A DNA stretch of 64,000 nt from Campylobacter concisus. GTDB taxonomy: Bacteria > Campylobacterota > Campylobacteria > Campylobacterales > Campylobacteraceae. The notes below the pieces were generated by a model. That model had not been told where the DNA came from and made no database searches. It saw only the letters and a program-made list of their open reading frames with translations. The position numbers and the translations under genes were made by a program. This document shows positions 27,105 to 37,685 of this stretch, piece by piece. The DNA lies in contig NZ_JAAKZC010000004.1 of assembly GCF_015230015.1 (NCBI RefSeq), positions 62,001 to 126,000 on the forward strand, given 5' to 3'. The number at the start of each line of letters is the position of its first letter. Position 1 is the first letter of the stretch.

Positions 27105-27473
27105 TTACTTAGTAGCCGCGCCGACAGTTTTACGTCTGCCTTTTCTGGTTCTAGCATTAGTTTTAGTCTTTTGACCACGAACAGGAAGACCTTTTCTGTG
27201 GCGAAGACCTCTATAACTTCCAAGATCCATAAGAGCTTTGATATCCATAGCAACTTGTTTTCTCAAATCACCCTCAACGACGTGGTGCTCTTGAATTTCT
27301 TTACGGATAGCTGCTGCTTCGTCTTCGCTAAGCTCATAAACTCTCTTGTCGTAAGAAATTCCAGCTGCGTCAAGAATTTGACGAGATTTATAAAGACCTA
27401 TACCATAGATATAAGTCAAACCATACTCTATTCTCTTTTTGTTTGGTAAATCTACACCTGCAATACGTGCCAT
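27105..27473 (-). CDS. rpsM: 30S ribosomal protein S13
   Basis: Head protein contacting the P-site tRNA and the large subunit; 122 residues. Start [20 protein letters not shown], helix-two-turn-helix in the middle and the basic tail beginning [16 protein letters not shown]. The ATG lies 3 bp after the rpmJ stop. Confidence 0.98.
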   Translation of the reverse strand: MARIAGVDLPNKKRIEYGLTYIYGIGLYKSRQILDAAGISYDKRVYELSEDEAAAIRKEIQEHHVVEGDLRKQVAMDIKALMDLGSYRGLRHRKGLPVRGQKTKTNARTRKGRRKTVGAATK

Positions 27474-27476
27474 GCT

Positions 27477-27590
27477 TTATCCTTGTCTTTGTTTATGTTT
27501 TGGATTTTCGCAGATAACACGAATTATGCCACTACGTTTGACAATTTTACATTTGTCACACATCTTCTTTACAGAAGGACGAACTTTCAT
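27477..27590 (-). CDS. rpmJ: 50S ribosomal protein L36
   Basis: A 37-residue protein, read directly from the minus strand. It begins [20 protein letters not shown] and ends KHKQRQG, with the zinc-ribbon ligands C11, C14, C27 and H32 (C-plus type). RBS GGAG occurs upstream. Located between infA and rpsM, the normal place. Confidence 0.96.
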   Translation of the reverse strand: MKVRPSVKKMCDKCKIVKRSGIIRVICENPKHKQRQG

Positions 27591-27779
27591 TTTAGTCTCC
27601 TAAAAATTTATTCCACTTTTTTAGGGGCTGCATCAGGTCTAAAGAAATAATTTAAACCAACTATTTTCAAAATAAGTGGGGAACTTTGAAAATAATTCTT
27701 CATACAGCTTTTCGCAAAGCTTGGATTTTATCCAAAACCAGCTTTAAATTTACTTAGCATATTTGCCACAAAATCAAAT

Positions 27780-27998
27780 TTACTTATATCTATAAGTGAT
27801 CCTGCCCTTATCTAGGCTATATGGCGTAAGTTCTACTTTTACGCGGTCGCCAGGCATTATCTTTATATAATGCATTCTCATCTTTCCGGCGATATGACAT
27901 AAAATTATATGTTTGTTGTCGAGCTCAACTTTAAAAGTTGCATTTGGCAGTGCTTCAACAACATTTCCATCAATCTCAATGACATCGTCTTTTGCCAC
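27780..27998 (-). CDS. infA: Translation initiation factor IF-1
   Basis: The 72-residue OB-fold protein that occupies the 30S A site during initiation. Family motifs include [33 protein letters not shown] and [18 protein letters not shown]. It lies 33 bp after map and 189 bp before rpmJ. Confidence 0.98.
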
Positions 27999-28031
27999 AA
28001 ATTCTCCTTTCTTTAAATTTTTCTCTAAATT

Positions 28032-28790
28032 TCACGCTTGACTTAAAATTTCAGCTTTGCCATTAACTATCGCCATACAATGCTCATAATGGCTAGTTCT
28101 AAAACCATCTTTTGAGGTTACTTTCCAGTTATCGCTTCCTAAAACTGGCGTGCCATCTTTTTGGCAGATCATCGGCTCTATACAAAAAACCATTCCCTCT
28201 TTTATCTTTGGGCCAGCTTTTGGGTTGTTTCCTTCAAGATAGTTTGGAATTTCTGGCTCTTCGTGTGGTCTTTTACCTATGCCATGACCGCAATACCCTC
28301 GCAAAGGCACATATCCTCTACCAAGAATAAATTTCTCAAGCTCGTAGCTAATCTCTTTAAAGTGCATACCAGCTCTTATGAAATCAATCGCAAAATATAG
28401 CGCGTCTTTTGAGCAAGCGATCAAAGCTTCGTCTTCTTTTGAAATTTTACCAACCCCAAAAGTCCTAGCCGAATCGCCAAAATAACCATCTAAATTTGAG
28501 CCAATATCAACACTAACAATATCGCCCTCTTTTAGTTTGTATTCGTTTGGAATTCCGTGGATTACCACTTCATTGACGCTTATGCAAGCTGCATTTGGAA
28601 AACCGTAAAGCCCTTTAAAGGCCGGTTTTGCTCCAGCAGCTCTTATCATATCTTCGCAAATTTTATCTATCTCAAGAAGGGAAATTCCGGGTTTTATGAT
28701 CGTAGAAACATGATCAAGTGTTAGAGCGACGATCTTATTCGCCGCTCTCATTTTCTCTATCTCAGCTGGTCTTTTTAGCGTGATAGCCAT
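28032..28790 (-). CDS. map: Methionine aminopeptidase, type I
   Basis: Removes the N-terminal Met from nascent proteins. The 252 residues carry the pita-bread metal ligands: two Asp (VDIGSNLDGYFGDSART), His in GYCGHGIGKRPHE, Glu in FCIEPM and the last Glu in TSHYEHCMAI. It follows secY directly (1 bp gap); adk, which sits here in many other bacteria, is absent. Confidence 0.97.
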   Translation of the reverse strand: MAITLKRPAEIEKMRAANKIVALTLDHVSTIIKPGISLLEIDKICEDMIRAAGAKPAFKGLYGFPNAACISVNEVVIHGIPNEYKLKEGDIVSVDIGSNLDGYFGDSARTFGVGKISKEDEALIACSKDALYFAIDFIRAGMHFKEISYELEKFILGRGYVPLRGYCGHGIGKRPHEEPEIPNYLEGNNPKAGPKIKEGMVFCIEPMICQKDGTPVLGSDNWKVTSKDGFRTSHYEHCMAIVNGKAEILSQA

Positions 28791-28791
28791 T

Positions 28792-30054
28792 TTATAGACC
28801 TACTGCACTTAGAGTTTGGTATTTGTTTGTATAAGACTGAGCTTCTATACGTCTCATCGTATCAAGTGCCACTGAAACCACGATAAGCACTGATGTACCA
28901 CCAAAATAAAATGGTACGCCCATAGTCTTGACAAGTACCCAAGGTAGTGTTGAAATGATACCTAAGTATAAAGCTCCACCTAAAGTTAGTCTGCCAGCTA
29001 CTTCGTTTAGATAGCTAGCAGTACTTTCGCCTGGTCTAACACCAGGGATAAACCCGCCTTGTTTTTTCAAATTTTCACTTATATCTTTTGTATTAAAGAC
29101 GATAGATGCGTAGAAAAACGCAAAGAAGATAATAAATAAAAATGTTAAAACATTAAACATATAGCCATTTGGACTTAAAAAGTCGTTGATAGCCTGGATT
29201 ACTGGATTTGTGCTAGCCTGCAAAATAGTGCTTGGAAACATCAAAATCGCACTAGCAAATATCGGTGGGATAACGCCACTTAAATTTACTTTGATCGGTA
29301 TATAGTTCATTATACGTTTGTTTTGATTTTCCATTATCACTTTTCTTGAGTAAGAAATAGGGATACGTCTTTCGCCCATCTCGACAAAGATAATAGCACC
29401 AATGGTCGCCAAAATGATCACCAAAATAGCGATGACTGTTAGGAAATTCATCTCAGAAGTATTTACCAAATTTACAGTTCCGCCGATCGCACTAGGTATG
29501 CCAGAGACGATGCCCGCAAAGATGATAAGACTTATACCATTGCCTATACCGCGCTGCGTGATCTGCTCGCCTATCCACATAAGTAGCATAGTGCCAGTTA
29601 GCATAGATACAGCAGAGATCGCGATAAATAAATTCATATCTATCATGATAGCCTGCTCGCCACCACGACCGCTTAAGCTTTGAAGTCCGATAGAAACGCC
29701 GATTGATTGTACAAGAGTGATAGCGATAGTTGCATAACGTATGATTTGCATATATTTTTGCATACCGTCGCGCTCTTTTTTCATCTGACCTAACTTTGGA
29801 AATGTCGCTGCTAGAAGCTCCATGATGATCGAAGCTGTGATATAAGGCATGATGCCTAGAGATATGATACTTAAACGCTCAGCGGCTTTACCACTAAACA
29901 TATTAAATAGACCCAAGGCGTTGCTATTGTTTGAATTGAAAAATTCTTTAATTACGTCGACATTAACACCAGGAACTGGCACATAAGCCAGTATCCTGTA
30001 TGCGAACAAAAATGCCAACGTGATCAAAATCTTGTTGGTCAGTGTTTTATCCAT
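28792..30054 (-). CDS. secY: SecY protein translocase channel subunit
   Basis: Central pore of the Sec translocon. The 420 residues have about ten membrane helices and conserved parts such as MPYITASIIMELL, GERRIPISYSRKV and the C5 loop GGFIPGVRPGEST. It overlaps rplO by one base. Its partner secG lies at 44.7 kb in the same window. Confidence 0.98.
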   Translation of the reverse strand: MDKTLTNKILITLAFLFAYRILAYVPVPGVNVDVIKEFFNSNNSNALGLFNMFSGKAAERLSIISLGIMPYITASIIMELLAATFPKLGQMKKERDGMQKYMQIIRYATIAITLVQSIGVSIGLQSLSGRGGEQAIMIDMNLFIAISAVSMLTGTMLLMWIGEQITQRGIGNGISLIIFAGIVSGIPSAIGGTVNLVNTSEMNFLTVIAILVIILATIGAIIFVEMGERRIPISYSRKVIMENQNKRIMNYIPIKVNLSGVIPPIFASAILMFPSTILQASTNPVIQAINDFLSPNGYMFNVLTFLFIIFFAFFYASIVFNTKDISENLKKQGGFIPGVRPGESTASYLNEVAGRLTLGGALYLGIISTLPWVLVKTMGVPFYFGGTSVLIVVSVALDTMRRIEAQSYTNKYQTLSAVGL

Positions 30055-30455
30055 TATTTTGTTCCGCTAACGCTAACGTTCTCGTCTTTGATCTTTGAAG
30101 CAAGAGCTTTTGCGCTTGCACCGATTAGTTTTATCTTAGTAACGCTCTTTGAAATTTTATGAACGCTAGCTATTGTTGCTATTGAAATTTCTGCAAGCTC
30201 TTTTATAGCTGCTATCTTTTCAACATTGATAACATAAGGTTTTTCAAATTTAGATGCAAAGCCTACCTTTGGAAGACGTCTTTGAAGTGGTTGTTGTCCG
30301 CCCTCAAAACCTCTTTTTTCATTGTAGCCTTTTCTTGCTCTTTGACCTTTATTACCTTTGCCAGCAGTTTTGCCATTGCCGCTGCCTTGACCACGACCTA
30401 TTCTCTTAGTTGCGTGAGTTGAACCTGCAGCAGGTGTTAATTTTTCTAATGCCAT
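30054..30455 (-). CDS. rplO: 50S ribosomal protein L15
   Basis: Late-assembly 23S rRNA-binding protein, 133 residues. The Gly-rich arm ([20 protein letters not shown]) and [15 protein letters not shown] are diagnostic. It follows rpsE after 15 bp; rpmD (L30), which is between these genes in many bacteria, is missing. Confidence 0.98.
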   Translation of the reverse strand: MALEKLTPAAGSTHATKRIGRGQGSGNGKTAGKGNKGQRARKGYNEKRGFEGGQQPLQRRLPKVGFASKFEKPYVINVEKIAAIKELAEISIATIASVHKISKSVTKIKLIGASAKALASKIKDENVSVSGTK

Positions 30456-30470
30456 CTTAACTCCTTTCTC

Positions 30471-30914
30471 TTAGCTTTTTAGCAAACTAAGTGCTTTTAT
30501 AGTAGCACGAACGACGTTTGCTGAGTTGTTTGAGCCAAGTGATTTAGTAAGGATATCCTTAATACCTGCAAGCTCGATAATAGGACGTGCACTACCACCA
30601 GCGATAACACCAGTACCTTCGCTAGCTGGGCGAAGTAGCATTCTACTTGCGTTGTATTTTACCTCTACATCGTGAGGGATAGTTGTGCCCTTGATCTTAA
30701 CGTGGATAATATTTTTAAATGCGTCGTCAATTGCTTTTCTCATCGCATCTGGCACCTCTTTAGCTTTGCCATATCCAAAGCCAACTAGACCATTTCTATT
30801 ACCAACAACAACTAAAGCTGTAAATCTAAATCTACGACCACCTTTAACAACCTTTGTAACCCGACCGATATCGACGATTACTTCTTCAAATTCTTCTCTA
30901 TTATATTTTTCCAT
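30471..30914 (-). CDS. rpsE: 30S ribosomal protein S5
   Basis: Small-subunit protein at the mRNA entry/decoding side, 147 residues (short N- and C-termini). Motifs: [20 protein letters not shown] and [20 protein letters not shown]. Spaced 15 bp from rplR and rplO. Confidence 0.98.
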   Translation of the reverse strand: MEKYNREEFEEVIVDIGRVTKVVKGGRRFRFTALVVVGNRNGLVGFGYGKAKEVPDAMRKAIDDAFKNIIHVKIKGTTIPHDVEVKYNASRMLLRPASEGTGVIAGGSARPIIELAGIKDILTKSLGSNNSANVVRATIKALSLLKS

Positions 30915-30929
30915 CGATTTTCCTTTGGG

Positions 30930-31286
30930 TTATAGCTTGATGCCATTTTCTCTTAAAGCTTCAGCAAATGCTGCAATAACACCATGGTATAAATAACCAT
31001 TTCTATCAAAAATCGCAACATCTATCTTCTTAGCTTTTAAAGCCTTAGCAAATTCTTTAGCTAAAGTGACCGCACCTTCTTTATTTGCTTTTATGCCTAT
31101 TTTTCTACCATCAACTGCAGCTAGTGTAGTAGCTGTAACATCATCAATAGCTTGAACATAAAGAGTCCTGTTTGATTTGAAAATAGAAACTCTTGGGCAA
31201 GTTGCAACACCAGAAATTTTACCTCTGATTCTTCTTTTTCTCTTAATTCTAAGAGCGATTTTTCTTTTTAGTACTTTTGCTGTCAT
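30930..31286 (-). CDS. rplR: 50S ribosomal protein L18
   Basis: 5S rRNA-binding protein of the central protuberance, 118 residues. Motifs: basic N-terminus [18 protein letters not shown], then [19 protein letters not shown] and the end [20 protein letters not shown]. Located between rplF and rpsE. Confidence 0.98.
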   Translation of the reverse strand: MTAKVLKRKIALRIKRKRRIRGKISGVATCPRVSIFKSNRTLYVQAIDDVTATTLAAVDGRKIGIKANKEGAVTLAKEFAKALKAKKIDVAIFDRNGYLYHGVIAAFAEALRENGIKL

Positions 31287-31296
31287 TTACCGCTCC

Positions 31297-31833
31297 TTAC
31301 TTCTTAGATGTCTTGCCCGCTTTGCGGATGATACGTTCTTCTAGATATTTAACGCCTTTGCCTTTGTATGGCTCAGGTGGTCTAAATCCTCTAACTTGAG
31401 CAGCCACTTGACCTACTACTTGTTTGTCGTCACCTTTGATAGTAATAACGTTTTTATCAACGCTAGCTTCAACGCCTGCTGGTAACTCATAGTTGATAAG
31501 GTGTGAAAAACCAAGAGAAAGCTCTAAAATTTTACCTTTTGCAGCTGCTTTGTAACCAACGCCGTTGATCTCAAGCTGGCGAGTAAAGCCATGAGTGATG
31601 CCAGTTACGATGTTGTTAGCAAGTGCTCTATATGTTCCCCAGTAAGCTCTGCTTTGGCGATCTTCGCCCTTTGGAGCAAAAACTATATGACCATTTTCTA
31701 TCTTGACATCAACGTGACCTTTTGTGTCAAGCTCTTTTAAGTGATTGCCCTTTTTAAATTTTAGGACATTATTTTCAACGCTAACGTCTACACCACTTGG
31801 GATAGCGATAGGCTGTTTTCCAATACGTGACAT
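31297..31833 (-). CDS. rplF: 50S ribosomal protein L6
   Basis: Two-domain 23S rRNA-binding protein, 178 residues, beginning [15 protein letters not shown] and ending with the conserved [14 protein letters not shown] segment and a basic tail. Unusually for this tight run, 182 bp separate it from rpsH upstream. Confidence 0.98.
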   Translation of the reverse strand: MSRIGKQPIAIPSGVDVSVENNVLKFKKGNHLKELDTKGHVDVKIENGHIVFAPKGEDRQSRAYWGTYRALANNIVTGITHGFTRQLEINGVGYKAAAKGKILELSLGFSHLINYELPAGVEASVDKNVITIKGDDKQVVGQVAAQVRGFRPPEPYKGKGVKYLEERIIRKAGKTSKK

Positions 31834-32015
31834 TTTTTTCCTTTACTTGTCTAGGGTGTTCCTACATTTACGAATAAACACCACAATGCCGTAAATTTGA
31901 TCGTCAAATTTGACGAAACCTTCGTTTGTAAATTTAGCTTTGGCGAAATATAAAATTTCACCTAGCTAAAGTTAAATTTCTAAATTTAAAACAACGCCAA
32001 AACGTTGTTTTACTA
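31834..32015 (-). promoter_or_regulatory. 182 bp hairpin-rich gap inside the spc operon
   Basis: Between rpsH and rplF. On the minus strand, directly after the rpsH stop, AAAACAACG pairs with CGTTGTTTT (31988-31996 with 32003-32011) followed by AAATTT; another perfect stem is AAATTTGA/TCAAATTT (31893-31900 with 31904-31911, 3-base loop), and GGTGTT/AACACC (31855-31860, 31877-31882) is a third. No ORF. Possible attenuator, processing site or internal promoter. Confidence 0.5.
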
Positions 32016-32411
32016 TTACCAAACGGTACAAAGAACCTCGCCGCCAACGCCAGCTTTACTTGCTTCGATACCGCTCATAACGCCTTTGCTTGTGCTAACG
32101 ATAACTGTTCCGTAACCATTTTTAAAGCGCTTAATGTCGTCTTTGCCTTGATAAACACGGCGACCAGGTTTTGAAACCCTTTTAAGCTCGTTTATAACGC
32201 TTCTGCCGTACTCATCATACTTTAAAACTACGTTTATAAATTTCTTGTTACCTTCTTCGATAACGTTGTAGCTCTCTACATAGCCTTTTGCTGCAAGGAT
32301 AGAAAGAGTAGCCTCAACAACCTTAGAATGAAGCAATTTCGCAGTCTCAAGTCTTCTCATACTTGCATTTCTAATGCGTGTTAATCCATCTGATATTAAA
32401 TCGTTCAACAT
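32016..32411 (-). CDS. rpsH: 30S ribosomal protein S8
   Basis: 16S rRNA central-domain binder, 131 residues, with the C-terminal signature [16 protein letters not shown] and the end GGEVLCTVW. In enterobacteria S8 represses the spc operon; whether it does so here is unknown, but a hairpin-rich gap follows the gene. Confidence 0.98.
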
Positions 32412-32420
32412 TTCTCTTCC

Positions 32421-32606
32421 TTACCAACTTGCTTTTTTAAGACCAGGTATTAGGCCTTCGTTAGCCATTTTTCTTAGGCAAACACGGCAAATTCCAAAAT
32501 CTTTATAAACAGAGTGCGGACGACCGCAAATTTGGCATCTAGTATAGCCGCGAACCGCAAATTTTGGCTTGCGTGCAGCTTTTGCTATCATTGATTTCTT
32601 TGCCAT
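32421..32606 (-). CDS. rpsN: 30S ribosomal protein S14, zinc-binding short form
   Basis: 61 residues from the ATG at 32606, chosen because it gives the canonical start [16 protein letters not shown] with a GGAAAG RBS upstream; the frame is open further but that extension would run into rplE. The zinc ligands CQIC and CRVC are present, so this is the short C-plus type. Confidence 0.97.
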   Translation of the reverse strand: MAKKSMIAKAARKPKFAVRGYTRCQICGRPHSVYKDFGICRVCLRKMANEGLIPGLKKASW

Positions 32607-32607
32607 T

Positions 32608-33153
32608 TTACTTTCCTTTTGCAAACGGCACACCAAATAGCTCTAGCAATTTGAATGCCTCTTTATCATTTTTAGCCGTAGTAGCAATCGTAATATTCAT
32701 ACCATGAGTTCGTAAAATTTTATCATACTCAACCTCTGGAAACATTAGCTGCTCGCTAAGACCGAAGTTATAGTTTCCACGTCCATCAAAGCCATTTTTT
32801 GGAAGACCACGGAAGTCTTTAACTCTAGGAAGTGCAACGCTGATTAACTTATCTAAGAAAGCATACATTTGCTCTTTTCTCAAAGTTACTTTGATACCAA
32901 CAGGGAAACCCTCGCGAACTTTAAAGCCAGCAACTGATTTTTTAGCATCAGTGATAACCGCTTTTTGTCCAGCGATAAGTGAAATGGTATCAGCCATATT
33001 TTGAAGCACTTTCTGATCTTTCGCAGAGTCTCCAGCACCTACACTGATCACGATCTTCTCGAGCGCAGGGATAAGCATTGGATTTTTGATATCAAATTCT
33101 TTTACGAGAGCTGGCTTGATAGTTTCGTTAAATTTATCTTTTAATCTACTCAT
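32608..33153 (-). CDS. rplE: 50S ribosomal protein L5
   Basis: 5S rRNA-binding protein of the central protuberance, 181 residues. Motifs: [37 protein letters not shown] and [18 protein letters not shown]. One base separates it from rpsN. Confidence 0.98.
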
Positions 33154-33158
33154 ATCTC

Positions 33159-33395
33159 TTATCCTTCAACTTTCGCGACGTTTGATATATCAATTGGCAT
33201 CTCTTTATTTACGTGACCACCATTTGGAGTTTTTTCGCTTGGTTTGATAGCTTTTTTAGCTACTTTGCATCCCTCAACTATAACCTGACCTTTTTTTGCA
33301 AGAACTGCTAAAATTTTACCAGTTTTGCCTTTATCGTCACCAGCGATGATCTTTACAGTATCGCCTTTTTTGACTTTAAATTTTACATTAGCCAT
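33159..33395 (-). CDS. rplX: 50S ribosomal protein L24
   Basis: Assembly-initiator protein with a KOW motif ([20 protein letters not shown]). 78 residues, somewhat shorter than in Escherichia coli. Shares one base with rplN. Confidence 0.98.
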
Positions 33396-33763
33396 TATAA
33401 AACCTCCGGAGCTAGCGAAACAATCTTCATAAAGTTAGCATATCTAACTTCACGTCCAACTGGTCCAAAAATACGAGTGCCGACTGGCTCTTTTTTGCTA
33501 TCAAGTATAACAGCTGCGTTCTCGTCGAAGCGGATTAGCGAACCATTATCTCTTTGAACCTCTCTTTTAGTTCTTACAACAACAGCTTTTACAACCTGTC
33601 CTTTTTTGATCTTACCATTTGGAAGAGCTTTTTTAACAGAGCAAACTATGATATCGCCAAGTGTAGCGTATCTTCTTTTGCTGCCGCCAAGAACTTTTAT
33701 ACACATTAACTCTTTTGCACCGCTGTTGTCAGCAACTGCAAGTCTTGTAAAACTTTGAATCAT
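33395..33763 (-). CDS. rplN: 50S ribosomal protein L14
   Basis: 122-residue protein at the subunit interface. Typical start [19 protein letters not shown] and end [20 protein letters not shown]. Confidence 0.98.
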   Translation of the reverse strand: MIQSFTRLAVADNSGAKELMCIKVLGGSKRRYATLGDIIVCSVKKALPNGKIKKGQVVKAVVVRTKREVQRDNGSLIRFDENAAVILDSKKEPVGTRIFGPVGREVRYANFMKIVSLAPEVL

Positions 33764-34014
33764 TACTCAACTCCCTTTGCCAATACAGCTTTTAAGCGAA
33801 AATTCTTGCGAGCTGAAAGTGGTCTGCACTCAACCGCAACAACTGTATCGCCTGCTCTTGTCTCATTTTTCTCATCATGAACTAAATACTTTTTAAAGCG
33901 TTTTACAAATTTATGGTATCTTGGGTGCATAACGCGTCTTTCTACCAAAATAGTAGCTGTTTTATCTCCAGCTTTTTGTAAAACAACACCTTGAATTTCT
34001 CTTTTTAATGCCAT
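33763..34014 (-). CDS. rpsQ: 30S ribosomal protein S17
   Basis: 83 residues from ATG 34014 ([18 protein letters not shown]). A longer open frame reaches 34038 but would overlap rpmC; the conserved start decides for 34014. OB-fold motif [20 protein letters not shown] is present. Confidence 0.97.
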   Translation of the reverse strand: MALKREIQGVVLQKAGDKTATILVERRVMHPRYHKFVKRFKKYLVHDEKNETRAGDTVVAVECRPLSARKNFRLKAVLAKGVE

Positions 34015-34015
34015 T

Positions 34016-34210
34016 TTACGCCCCTTGTCTTGTTGCACTAATTGCAGTGTTGATCTGAGCTATCTCTTTGCGAACAGCACTAATCTCATTAGGGTTGCTT
34101 AACTGCATAGTTTTTAGCTTTTGTCTTAAAGTAAATAAAAGCACCTTTTTCTCTTTTAGCAACGCGTTTAATTCTGCAACGCTCTTATCTTTTAACTCAG
34201 TATATTTCAT
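34016..34210 (-). CDS. rpmC: 50S ribosomal protein L29
   Basis: 64 residues from ATG 34210 ([20 protein letters not shown]), preceded by GAGAG as RBS; a GTG two codons upstream is possible. Two-helix coiled hairpin with [19 protein letters not shown]. Overlaps the rplP end by 14 bp. Confidence 0.96.
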
Positions 34211-34622
34211 TTTCACTCTCTCGCGTTACAAATTTTGATTTGAATGGAAGTTTGTGTAGAGCCAAAGTTAAAGCTTCACGAGCCAACTCTTCGTCAACAC
34301 CAGCCATTTCAAATATTATACGACCAGGTTTAATGTTCATAACCCACTCTTCAACTCCTGCCTTACCTTTACCCATACGAGTTTGTAGAGGTTTTTTAGT
34401 AAGTGGCTTGTCAGGGAAAACCCTAATCCAAATTTTAGCCTGTCTCTTTACGTGACGAGTTAGAGCTTGACGAGCAGCTTCTATTTGGCGTGAATTTACT
34501 CTACCAGCCTCAACAGCTTTAAGTGCAAATTCGCCAGTTGCTAAAGATGCTCCGCGAGTCGCATAACCACGGTTGCGACCTTTCATTTGCTTACGAAATT
34601 TCGTTCTTTTAGGCATCAACAT
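34197..34622 (-). CDS. rplP: 50S ribosomal protein L16
   Basis: 141-residue protein near the A site and 5S rRNA. Starts [19 protein letters not shown], includes [20 protein letters not shown] and [20 protein letters not shown]. Two bases after rpsC. Confidence 0.98.
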
Positions 34623-34624
34623 AA

Positions 34625-35323
34625 TTATTTACCTCTTCTTGCTCTACGTGTTTTCTTAGGTGCTTCTTCTTCAGTTTTCTCAGGTTGAACACCTTTTTGA
34701 AGAACCTCACCTTTAAAAATCCATACTTTAATACCTATGTTTCCATAAGTTGTATGAGCCTCAGCTACACCGTAATCTATCTTTGCTCTAAGAGTATGAA
34801 GCGGAACGCGACCTTCTAGATACCACTCGGTTCTTGCCATCTCAGCGCCACCTAAACGACCAGCAACTGAAATTTTGATACCTTTAGCGCCTGATTTTTG
34901 AGCACCTTGGATAACTTTTTTCATAGCACGTCTAAATGCGACACGCTTTTCAAGTTGCATAGCTACGTTTTCAGCAGCAAGTTGAGCTGAAGCTTGAGCT
35001 TTTCTTTCTTCTTTGATATTTACATTTACTTCTTTGCCGATAAGTTTGCTAACTTCGTTCTTTAGGTTTTCAACATCTTGGCCTTTTTTGCCGATGATAA
35101 TACCAGGACGAGCTGCAACTACGGTTACACGAAGTTTTTTAGCCGTTCTTTCGATTAAAATTTGGCTGATTCCTGCATAGTAAAGTTTTTTCTTTAAAAA
35201 TGCACGAATTTTGTAATCTTCACCGATATTTTCAGGAAGACTTTGTTTGGTTGGAAACCATCTAGATTCCCAGTTGCGGTTAATTCCTAGTCTAAGACCT
35301 ATTGGATTTACTTTTTGTCCCAT
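34625..35323 (-). CDS. rpsC: 30S ribosomal protein S3
   Basis: 232 residues at the mRNA entry tunnel, with the KH motif [20 protein letters not shown] and the C-terminal domain ending in a basic tail ([10 protein letters not shown]). One base after rplV. Confidence 0.98.
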   Translation of the reverse strand: MGQKVNPIGLRLGINRNWESRWFPTKQSLPENIGEDYKIRAFLKKKLYYAGISQILIERTAKKLRVTVVAARPGIIIGKKGQDVENLKNEVSKLIGKEVNVNIKEERKAQASAQLAAENVAMQLEKRVAFRRAMKKVIQGAQKSGAKGIKISVAGRLGGAEMARTEWYLEGRVPLHTLRAKIDYGVAEAHTTYGNIGIKVWIFKGEVLQKGVQPEKTEEEAPKKTRRARRGK

Positions 35324-35324
35324 A

Positions 35325-35657
35325 TTATGCTTCCTTCTTTTCAGGTTTAGATACTTCTACCATTACATGAGAAGTAGGTTTGCGAATTTTGCTCGCTGTT
35401 CCTCTTGCTCTTGGTCTAAATCTCTTTAATACAGGACCAGCATCAACGCGGCAACTAGTTACTACAACCTCTTCTGGTTCAAATCCGCCATTTGCTACTG
35501 CTGAGCTAATAGCGTTTGCTATAAATTTAGCACCACGATTTGGCATAAACTGCAAGCTTGCAAGTGCTAGCTCGGCATTCATACCTTGAATTTCTCTTGC
35601 TATAAGTCTTGCTTTTGTAGGAGAAAGTCTTACGAATTTTATAATTGCTTTACTCAT
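35325..35657 (-). CDS. rplV: 50S ribosomal protein L22
   Basis: 110 residues lining the exit tunnel. Motifs [19 protein letters not shown] and the tunnel hairpin around [20 protein letters not shown]; macrolide-resistance-type insertions are not seen. Confidence 0.98.
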   Translation of the reverse strand: MSKAIIKFVRLSPTKARLIAREIQGMNAELALASLQFMPNRGAKFIANAISSAVANGGFEPEEVVVTSCRVDAGPVLKRFRPRARGTASKIRKPTSHVMVEVSKPEKKEA

Positions 35658-35668
35658 ATTATCTCCCC

Positions 35669-35950
35669 TTACTTGCCGATTTTCTTTTGCACTGAGCCTT
35701 TATGACCCTTAAATGTGCGTGTTGGAGCAAATTCGCCAAGTTTATAGCCTATATGATTTTCTGTAACATATACAGGAATAAAGCTCTTGCCATTATGAAC
35801 GTTAAATGTTAGTCCAATCATTTCAGGTACAATCGTGCTACGTCTTGACCAAGTCTTGATTGGTTTGTTATCGTTTGCATTTTTTGCGGCAATAACTTTT
35901 TTCATTACATGATCATCTACGAAAGGACCTTTTTTGAGTGATCTTGCCAT
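35669..35950 (-). CDS. rpsS: 30S ribosomal protein S19
   Basis: 93-residue head protein. Start [19 protein letters not shown] and the motif [20 protein letters not shown], end TRTFKGHKG are canonical. Confidence 0.98.
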   Translation of the reverse strand: MARSLKKGPFVDDHVMKKVIAAKNANDNKPIKTWSRRSTIVPEMIGLTFNVHNGKSFIPVYVTENHIGYKLGEFAPTRTFKGHKGSVQKKIGK

Positions 35951-35952
35951 CT

Positions 35953-36786
35953 CTATTTTCCTTTCCTTCTTGAAATTATAAGCTTATCGCTAGCTTTTTT
36001 ACGGCGAGTCTTAGCACCTTTAGTTGGTTTACCCCATGGAGTAACTGGGTGACGGCCTGAATTTTTCTTACCTTCACCACCACCGTGTGGGTGATCAACT
36101 GGGTTCATAGCAGAACCACGTGTTTGTGGGCGGATACCGCGGTAGCGATTACGTCCAGCTTTACCAATAGTGATGTTAGCCCAGTCTTCGTTGCCAACTA
36201 CACCGATACTTGCCATACACTCAGCTAGTACTTGTCTCATCTCGCCACTTGGCATTCTTAAGATAACATACTTCTCTTCTTTGCCCATTAGCTGAGCATA
36301 ACCACCAGCTGAACGAGCTATCTGAGCGCCTTTACCGGGTTTTAGCTCAACGTTATGAACGATAGTACCAACTGGGATAAATCTTAATTTCATAGCGTTG
36401 CCTGGTTTAATATCTAGTGAGCCCTCATCGATAGATGCGATAACGTCGCCAACATTTAGGCCATTTGGTCTAATGATATAGCGCTTTTCACCATCTTTAT
36501 AAGCTATAAGAGCGATACGGCAGTTTCTGTTTGGATCGTACTCGATCGCTTCAACTTTACCTTCTATACCAAATTTGCGACGTTTAAAGTCGATGATACG
36601 ATAAAGTTTTTTTGCACCTGCTTCTTTGTGTCTTGAAGTTATACGACCATTGTTATTTCTACCACCAGATGCAGGTAGTTTAACAAGCAAGCTTCTAACG
36701 CTTGGTTTAGCTGTTATATCTTCAGAGCTTAGTCCAGTCATATATCTACGACTAGGTGTATATGGTTTATATGATTTTATAGCCAT
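35953..36786 (-). CDS. rplB: 50S ribosomal protein L2
   Basis: 277-residue protein essential for peptidyl transferase centre assembly. C-terminal signature [20 protein letters not shown] includes the functionally important His. N-terminus [19 protein letters not shown] is typical of this phylum. Confidence 0.98.
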   Translation of the reverse strand: MAIKSYKPYTPSRRYMTGLSSEDITAKPSVRSLLVKLPASGGRNNNGRITSRHKEAGAKKLYRIIDFKRRKFGIEGKVEAIEYDPNRNCRIALIAYKDGEKRYIIRPNGLNVGDVIASIDEGSLDIKPGNAMKLRFIPVGTIVHNVELKPGKGAQIARSAGGYAQLMGKEEKYVILRMPSGEMRQVLAECMASIGVVGNEDWANITIGKAGRNRYRGIRPQTRGSAMNPVDHPHGGGEGKKNSGRHPVTPWGKPTKGAKTRRKKASDKLIISRRKGK

Positions 36787-36787
36787 C

Positions 36788-37069
36788 TTACGCCTCCGTA
36801 CTTTCTAGGCTTACACCTTCAGGCAACTTAACGTAAAATTTCTTAATTTCGTCACGCTGACCTGCTCTTCCTCTAAAACGCTTAACCTTGCCGCTAATTC
36901 TAAGTGAATTTACGCGAACAGGCGTTACTCCAAAATACTCTTGTAAAACCGCTTTTAAGCTGTTTTTTGTAACTCTTGGTGAAGTTTGGATAACTACAAC
37001 GCCTTGTTCTTGAAGGCCTAGAGTTTTTTCTGTATAAATAATTGTTTTGATATCAGTTATATCCGCCAT
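36788..37069 (-). CDS. rplW: 50S ribosomal protein L23
   Basis: 93-residue exit-tunnel protein that docks trigger factor and SRP in other bacteria. Motif [20 protein letters not shown] with the basic loop [12 protein letters not shown] is visible. One base from each neighbour. Confidence 0.97.
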   Translation of the reverse strand: MADITDIKTIIYTEKTLGLQEQGVVVIQTSPRVTKNSLKAVLQEYFGVTPVRVNSLRISGKVKRFRGRAGQRDEIKKFYVKLPEGVSLESTEA

Positions 37070-37070
37070 T

Positions 37071-37685
37071 TTAGCCCTCTTTTGTTATAGTTTTTAGTGC
37101 AGCTTTTTCAATAATAACCGAACTAAATGTAGAGACAAGATAAGCATTTACCTCATTTGCATCTACTACATAGCAGTTTGCTAAATTTCTAAAAGCAAGT
37201 AGTGTTTTATCGTCTAGTAAATCTTTAACGATAAGCGCGTCTTTTACTTTTAAATTTTTGATGATATTAGCTGCATCTTTTGTCTTTCCAGACTCGATTG
37301 AGATGCTATCTACTGCGAAAATTTTACCATCTTGTGTTTTTGCTGCCAAAGCGTACTCAAGAGCTAGTCTTTTTTGTTTTTTATTGACTTTTTGAAAATA
37401 GTTTTTCTCGTTTGTTGGACCAAATGCAACTGCACCGCCTACCCAAACGTTAGTTCTAGTTGAACCTGCTCTTGCACCACCACGTCCTTTTTGTCTCCAT
37501 GGTTTTTTACCACCACCGCTTACAAAAGCACGGCTTTTAGTATGAGCCGAATTTGCTCTTATACCAGCAAGGTAAGATTTTACATAAAGATATAGGTTGT
37601 GCGGATTTACTTCAGCGTAGCTTGCAGGAAGCTCTAACTCGCCTGAATTTTCAAATTTATCGTTTAATACGTGAATTTTACTCAT
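37071..37685 (-). CDS. rplD: 50S ribosomal protein L4
   Basis: 204 residues. Exit-tunnel loop [18 protein letters not shown] is diagnostic. In enterobacteria L4 attenuates the S10 operon; no such leader is demonstrated here. Overlaps rplC by 4 bp. Confidence 0.98.
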   Translation of the reverse strand: MSKIHVLNDKFENSGELELPASYAEVNPHNLYLYVKSYLAGIRANSAHTKSRAFVSGGGKKPWRQKGRGGARAGSTRTNVWVGGAVAFGPTNEKNYFQKVNKKQKRLALEYALAAKTQDGKIFAVDSISIESGKTKDAANIIKNLKVKDALIVKDLLDDKTLLAFRNLANCYVVDANEVNAYLVSTFSSVIIEKAALKTITKEG

